From Bacteroidia bacterium (GTDB lineage: Bacteria > Bacteroidota > Bacteroidia > Bacteroidales > Dysgonomonadaceae): a stretch of 35,390 nt of DNA. The notes beneath the pieces are model-generated. The model did not search any database. It was given only the letters and a program-made list of their open reading frames with translations, and was not told where the DNA came from. Shown here in pieces: positions 31,669 through 35,390 of this stretch. The translations under genes and the position numbers were made by a program. Numbering within the stretch: the stretch's first letter is position 1; the number at the start of each line of letters is the position of its first letter. Where the stretch lies: NCBI GenBank assembly GCA_030538215.1, contig JAUNUM010000023.1:1-35390 (forward strand), given 5' to 3'.

Positions 31669-32367
31669 TTAGATTTCTTCTATCGATTTAGTGTCCACTT
31701 TAAGTCCCGGACTCATCGTACTCGAAAGATAAATACTTTTAATATAGGTGCCTTTTGCTGCCGTCGGTTTCAATTTGATCAACGTTTGAATAAATTCTTT
31801 CGCGTTTTCAACAATTTTCTCGGGCTCAAAAGATACTTTCCCAATAGAGGTGTGAATAATACCTGCTTTATCTACTTTAAAATCGATTTTACCTTGTTTT
31901 ACTTCCTGCACGGCTTTAGCCACATCGGGAGTAACAGTTCCGCTTTTTGGGTTTGGCATTAATCCACGAGGTCCTAAAACACGGCCAAGTGCACCAATTT
32001 TACCCATAATTTGCGGTTGAGTGATAATCACGTCAATATCGGTCCAACCTCCTTTAATCTTTTCGATATATTCATCAAGTCCCACATGATCGGCGCCGGC
32101 TTCTTTAGCAGCGGCCTCGACTTCGGGAGAACACAATACAAGAACTCTTACTTGTTTACCGGTTCCATGTGGCAGAGACACAACGCCTCTTACCATCTGG
32201 TTAGCTTTTCGCGGATCTACGCCAAGGCGCACATCGATATCTACTGATGCATCAAATTTTGTGGTGGTAATTTCTTTCACCAGTTTCGATGCTTCTTTCA
32301 GTGTGTAGGTTTTCCCCGCTTCAATCTTGCTCAAAGCCAACTTTTGATTTTTTGTAAGTTTACCCAT
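31669..32367 (-). CDS. rplA: 50S ribosomal protein L1
   Basis: The product has 232 residues. It forms the L1 stalk at the E site and, in E. coli, represses the rplKA mRNA. The start is [20 protein letters not shown]. The two RNA-binding motifs are intact: the N-terminal half has [20 protein letters not shown], with [20 protein letters not shown], and the hinge lid has [21 protein letters not shown] and [12 protein letters not shown]. The C-terminus ends [14 protein letters not shown]. Its stop is 22 bases before rplJ and it follows rplK by 20 bases, so it is tightly coupled in the operon. Confidence 0.99.
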   Translation of the reverse strand: MGKLTKNQKLALSKIEAGKTYTLKEASKLVKEITTTKFDASVDIDVRLGVDPRKANQMVRGVVSLPHGTGKQVRVLVLCSPEVEAAAKEAGADHVGLDEYIEKIKGGWTDIDVIITQPQIMGKIGALGRVLGPRGLMPNPKSGTVTPDVAKAVQEVKQGKIDFKVDKAGIIHTSIGKVSFEPEKIVENAKEFIQTLIKLKPTAAKGTYIKSIYLSSTMSPGLKVDTKSIEEI

Positions 32368-32387
32368 GTCTTAATTGAAGTTTATAA

Positions 32388-32831
32388 TTAATTATTTGCG
32401 GGAAATTCCCCTTTAACTGAGATACCCATGCTTCGAGCCGTTCCGGCAACCATTTTCATTGCAGATTCAACAGTGAAGCAGTTTAAGTCGGTCATTTTTT
32501 CTTCGGCAATGGTTTTTACCTGATCCCAGGTAATTTCCGCAATTTTTTTACGATTGGGTTCTGCCGAACCGCCTTTTTGTTTGCTGGCTTCCAATAACTG
32601 AATAGCAACGGGTGGTGTTTTAACAATAAAATCAAAAGACTTGTCGGTGTAGTAAGTAATTACCACTGGTAACACTTTACCGGCTTTGTCCTGAGTTCTG
32701 GCATTGAATTGCTTGCAAAACTCCATAATGTTGATCCCTTTGGAACCCAATGCAGGTCCTACTGGGGGAGATGGGTTTGCAGCTCCTCCTTTGATTTGTA
32801 ATTTTAGTTGTCCAGCAACTTCTTTAGCCAT
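32388..32831 (-). CDS. rplK: 50S ribosomal protein L11
   Basis: The product has 147 residues. It binds the GTPase-associated centre of 23S rRNA, the thiostrepton site, together with L10. The N-terminal domain has [20 protein letters not shown] and [20 protein letters not shown], with the paired prolines seen in most species (residues of about 21-25). The C-terminal rRNA-binding domain has [20 protein letters not shown] and [10 protein letters not shown]. It is the first ribosomal gene downstream of nusG, with a 74-base AT-rich gap that could carry an L1-binding leader, though no L1-site-like element is recognisable by eye. Confidence 0.99.
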   Translation of the reverse strand: MAKEVAGQLKLQIKGGAANPSPPVGPALGSKGINIMEFCKQFNARTQDKAGKVLPVVITYYTDKSFDFIVKTPPVAIQLLEASKQKGGSAEPNRKKIAEITWDQVKTIAEEKMTDLNCFTVESAMKMVAGTARSMGISVKGEFPANN

Positions 32832-32905
32832 TTTTTTGATTTTAATAATTACTGTTTTCGAAACACTTTGAAGAATTTACAGAATCTGCGTAACCAAATC
32901 TCTGA

Positions 32906-33448
32906 TTATTCTTTCTCTACTTGCATATAGCCCAACTCAAGAAGTTGAGCACGTCCGAAGATTTTAACCATCACTTTGAGTTTCTTTCTCTCATCGTTAA
33001 CTTCTTCAACCACGCCTGAGAAGCTGCTGAAAGGACCGTTAATCACTTTCACGTTTTCACCCACGTAGTATTTAACATCTAATTCATCGCTGGCTTCTTC
33101 CAGTTCGTCCATTGTACCCAAAATGCGTTTTACTTCAATTTCGCTCAACGGTTGTGGGTTTGTGGTATTGGGAAGAAATCCGGCAACGTAGTTGATAGTC
33201 TTAAGTTGATGAATGACCTCGCCCACCAGTTCGGCCTCAATAAGTACGTATCCGGGAAGATAAGCGCGTTCTTTCATCACTTTCTTTCCGGCTCGTATTG
33301 TGTAAGTCTTTTCTGTTGGGATGAGAACCTGAGAAACGTATTTTCCTAAATCGGTTTTTTTCATTTCTGCCTCAAGAAGTTCTTTGACTTTATTCTCTTT
33401 TCCACTAACGGAACGTAAAACGTACCATTTTTTTCCGGTTTCAGTCAT
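32906..33448 (-). CDS. nusG: Transcription termination/antitermination factor NusG
   Basis: The product has 180 residues. It rides on RNA polymerase, suppresses pausing and couples transcription to ribosomes and Rho. The N-terminal NGN domain starts [20 protein letters not shown] and contains the beta-sheet segments [16 protein letters not shown] and [14 protein letters not shown]. The C-terminal KOW domain (about 125-158) has the signature [20 protein letters not shown] followed by [20 protein letters not shown]. The start is ATG at 33448, 20 bases after the secE stop. Classic secE-nusG-rplK order, so the gene is co-transcribed with them. Confidence 0.99.
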   Translation of the reverse strand: MTETGKKWYVLRSVSGKENKVKELLEAEMKKTDLGKYVSQVLIPTEKTYTIRAGKKVMKERAYLPGYVLIEAELVGEVIHQLKTINYVAGFLPNTTNPQPLSEIEVKRILGTMDELEEASDELDVKYYVGENVKVINGPFSSFSGVVEEVNDERKKLKVMVKIFGRAQLLELGYMQVEKE

Positions 33449-33468
33449 TTTGTTCTTAATTCAGAATT

Positions 33469-33660
33469 TTATAAAATACCGTAAAGAAATTTCACTATCC
33501 ACTCAAACGCAGAATCCATGCCAAATACAACTAAGGCAATGATTATGGAAGCTATCATTACAATTATTGTACTCCCGGCTAATTCTTTGCTGGATGGCCA
33601 AGATACTTTATGAACGAGTTCGTTATAAGCATCTTTAATATATGCAACTATTTTTTTCAT
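33469..33660 (-). CDS. secE: Preprotein translocase subunit SecE
   Basis: The product has 63 residues. It is the small essential SecE partner of SecY in the inner-membrane protein channel. It is the short, single-helix form found in many non-proteobacteria. The amphipathic N-terminal helix reads AYIKDAYNELVHKVSWPSSK, with the invariant VSWPS, and the single membrane helix is IIVMIASIIIALVVFGMD. Identification rests on the VSWPS motif and the position just before nusG and after tRNA-Trp. The small size is normal for the family. Confidence 0.97.
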   Translation of the reverse strand: MKKIVAYIKDAYNELVHKVSWPSSKELAGSTIIVMIASIIIALVVFGMDSAFEWIVKFLYGIL

Positions 33661-33680
33661 TGATTTTTTGGATCGTTTTG

Positions 33681-33753
33681 CACGGGCTGAGAGGCTCGAA
33701 CTCCCGACCTATGGTTTTGGAGACCATCGCTCTACCAACTGAGCTAAGCCCGT
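33681..33753 (-). tRNA. tRNA-Trp (anticodon CCA)
   Basis: The minus-strand cloverleaf has acceptor stem ACGGGCT/AGCCCGT perfectly paired, D-arm GCTCAGTTGGTAGAGC, and T-arm GGGAGTTCGAGCCTC. The anticodon loop CTCCAAA gives CCA, reading UGG for Trp. 3' CCA is not encoded. Its position between secE and tuf is the common Bacteroidetes arrangement. Confidence 0.96.
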
Positions 33754-33858
33754 AAAATACAACTCCACCAAACCTCCTTTTCAGGGAAGATTTTTGGGAG
33801 TTGTAATGATTTATTGGTAACCCAAGTTTCCTTTTGGAGGATTTACGGGTTGATTAGT
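33754..33858 (-). other. Hairpin-containing spacer between tuf and tRNA-Trp
   Basis: The spacer includes a 9-bp stem (tacaactcc near 33758-33766 with ggagttgta near 33797-33805) enclosing about 30 bases. On the minus strand it lies after the tuf stop and before the tRNA. It is more likely a processing structure than a terminator, because no T-run follows. Confidence 0.4.
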
Positions 33859-35046
33859 TTAGTTAATCAGTTCAGTAATCTGACCTGCACCAACTGTACG
33901 TCCACCTTCGCGGATAGCGAAACGAAGACCTACGTTACATGCTACCGGGTAGATAAGTTCTACTTCAATTGTTACGTTGTCGCCCGGCATAACCATTTCT
34001 ACACCTTCGGGTAACTGGATTTCACCGGTTACGTCTAGTGTGCGGATATAGAATTGAGGACGATATTTATTGTGGAACGGAGTGTGACGTCCACCTTCTT
34101 CTTTCTTCAAGATATAAACCTCTGCTTTGAATTTAGAGTGAGGTTTAACTTTTCCGGGGTGAGAGATAACCATACCGCGTTTGATTTCGTCTTTATCGAT
34201 ACCGCGGAGCAATAAACCTACGTTATCACCGGCTTCACCTCTATCCAAAATTTTGCGGAACATTTCAACTCCCGTAACAACTGATTTTTTACCTTCTGCA
34301 CCAAGACCGATGATTTGAACTTCTTCACCTGATTTGATAATTCCGGTTTCGATACGGCCTGTTGCTACTGTTCCACGACCTGTGATTGAGAATACGTCTT
34401 CAACCGGCATGAGGAATGGTTTGTCAACATCGCGAGGAGGTAGTGGAATCCATGTATCAACAGCTTCCATCAGTTCCATAATTTTATCTTCCCATTTAGC
34501 TTCACCGTTCAAACCGCCAAGGGCTGATCCGCGAATAACGGGTGTGTTGTCGCCGTCGAAATTGTAGAACGAAAGTAGTTCACGCATTTCCATTTCTACT
34601 AACTCCAACATTTCTTCGTCGTCAACTAAGTCAACTTTGTTCATAAAAACAACCAGTCTTGGTACGTTTACTTGGCGTGCCAAAAGAATGTGTTCGCGAG
34701 TTTGTGGCATAGGTCCGTCAGTTGCAGCAACAACGATGATGGCACCGTCCATCTGAGCGGCACCGGTAACCATGTTTTTTACATAGTCAGCGTGACCGGG
34801 ACAGTCAACGTGTGCGTAGTGACGATTTTCTGTTTGGTATTCAACGTGTGATGTGTTGATGGTAATACCTCTTTCTTTTTCTTCCGGAGCATTATCGATG
34901 GAATCGAATGACTTCATTTCGGAAAGACCTTTTTTCGCCAAAACAGTAGTAATAGCTGCTGTTAAGGTAGTTTTGCCGTGGTCAACGTGACCGATTGTAC
35001 CGATGTTAACATGCGGCTTCGTCCGCTGAAAATGTTCTTTTGCCAT
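33859..35046 (-). CDS. tuf: Elongation factor Tu
   Basis: The product has 395 residues, the standard EF-Tu length. It delivers aminoacyl-tRNA to the ribosome with GTP. The G-domain motifs are G1 GHVDHGKT (19-26), G3 DCPGH and G4 NKVD; switch I has [12 protein letters not shown]. The domain 2 mark is [16 protein letters not shown], and domain 3 ends [19 protein letters not shown]. It is preceded by tRNA-Thr and tRNA-Gly and followed by tRNA-Trp and secE. Only one tuf copy is visible here. Confidence 0.99.
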   Translation of the reverse strand: MAKEHFQRTKPHVNIGTIGHVDHGKTTLTAAITTVLAKKGLSEMKSFDSIDNAPEEKERGITINTSHVEYQTENRHYAHVDCPGHADYVKNMVTGAAQMDGAIIVVAATDGPMPQTREHILLARQVNVPRLVVFMNKVDLVDDEEMLELVEMEMRELLSFYNFDGDNTPVIRGSALGGLNGEAKWEDKIMELMEAVDTWIPLPPRDVDKPFLMPVEDVFSITGRGTVATGRIETGIIKSGEEVQIIGLGAEGKKSVVTGVEMFRKILDRGEAGDNVGLLLRGIDKDEIKRGMVISHPGKVKPHSKFKAEVYILKKEEGGRHTPFHNKYRPQFYIRTLDVTGEIQLPEGVEMVMPGDNVTIEVELIYPVACNVGLRFAIREGGRTVGAGQITELIN

Positions 35047-35113
35047 AAAATATACTATTAATTAGTTTAATAAAATGTTGAATTTTCTATTTTGTACGTT
35101 TTTTTAAGTAGCT

Positions 35114-35148
35114 AAAATGGGATGTCGGAATCCGGCATCTCTCATTTT
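35114..35148 (-). other. Hairpin between tRNA-Thr and tuf
   Basis: The outer arm aaaatg (35114-35119) pairs with catttt (35143-35148), and the inner arm gatgtcgg pairs with ccggcatc (7 of 8). The element sits in the short tRNA-tuf spacer. With no T-run following on the minus strand it is probably a processing element of the tRNA-tuf transcript. Confidence 0.5.
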
Positions 35149-35159
35149 ATCGTTTCATG

Positions 35160-35231
<72 letters not shown>

Positions 35232-35316
35232 AAATTGAGCCAGTAATGGGACTCTCTTCAGACTATTTTTACAAAAAATCTGCCTGTTTGCCCTTGTGCT
35301 CTAACATTTAATTTAG

Positions 35317-35389
35317 AGCGGAAGACGGGACTCAAACCCGCGACCCTCAGCTTGGAAGGCTAATGCTCTATCAACTGAGCTACTTCCGC
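35317..35389 (-). tRNA. tRNA-Gly (anticodon TCC)
   Basis: The acceptor stem GCGGAAG/CTTCCGC pairs perfectly. The anticodon stem ttagc/gctga carries the loop CTTCCAA, giving anticodon UCC (reads GGA). The T-arm is GCGGGTTTGAGTCCCGT. The gene begins one base inside the window edge and lies 85 bases before tRNA-Thr, so the two and tuf are likely one transcript. Confidence 0.96.
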
Positions 35390-35390
35390 A

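Overview
This window looks like a chromosomal segment from a member of the phylum Bacteroidetes, most likely order Bacteroidales. The evidence is two SusC/SusD outer-membrane uptake pairs, Bacteroidetes-type promoter -7 boxes (TAnnTTTG) with no strong Shine-Dalgarno sites, a 'plant-type' PPi-dependent phosphofructokinase, a MutS that closely resembles my recollection of Bacteroides MutS, and the order tRNA-Gly, tRNA-Thr, tuf, tRNA-Trp, secE, nusG, rplKAJL, rpoBC. No species call is possible from the sequence alone.

Layout. Positions 1-1037 hold little but decayed DNA: a HigA-like antitoxin gene broken by an in-frame TGA, and a 26-residue stub resembling the start of a MNT-type nucleotidyltransferase. 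Positions 1038-10600 (minus strand) carry two tandem susC-susD operons, each ended by a hairpin terminator and each with a recognisable -7 box. The second-transcribed susC (2479-5573) has a one-base frameshift. The two susC genes share almost the same 5' leader, signal peptide and N-terminal domain but diverge afterwards. Positions 10601-11389 are non-coding. Positions 11390-13069 (minus) encode two paralogous FKBP-type prolyl isomerases, one a lipoprotein and one cytoplasmic. They are divergent from a class III sirtuin (13200-13901, plus).

The plus-strand block 14172-22161 holds mutS, a four-helix-bundle (23S rRNA intervening-sequence-type) protein gene, thymidine kinase, a UvrD/PcrA helicase and PPi-phosphofructokinase. 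The four-helix-bundle gene sits exactly between a pair of inverted 15-base repeats, the left one starting on the mutS stop codon. It therefore looks like a small inserted cassette, and it is the most interesting unexplained structure in the window.

From 22367 to the end (all minus) lies the transcription/translation core: rpoC, rpoB, rplL, rplJ, rplA, rplK, nusG, secE, tRNA-Trp, tuf, tRNA-Thr and tRNA-Gly. Strong hairpins lie between rplL and rpoB (attenuator-like) and between rpoB and rpoC. The tRNA-Thr gene has a single U-C mismatch in its acceptor stem. This block supplies RNA polymerase, its elongation factor, the ribosomal stalk and L1 arm, elongation factor Tu and the preprotein translocase subunit SecE. 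Apart from the hairpins and the tRNA mismatch it is ordinary.
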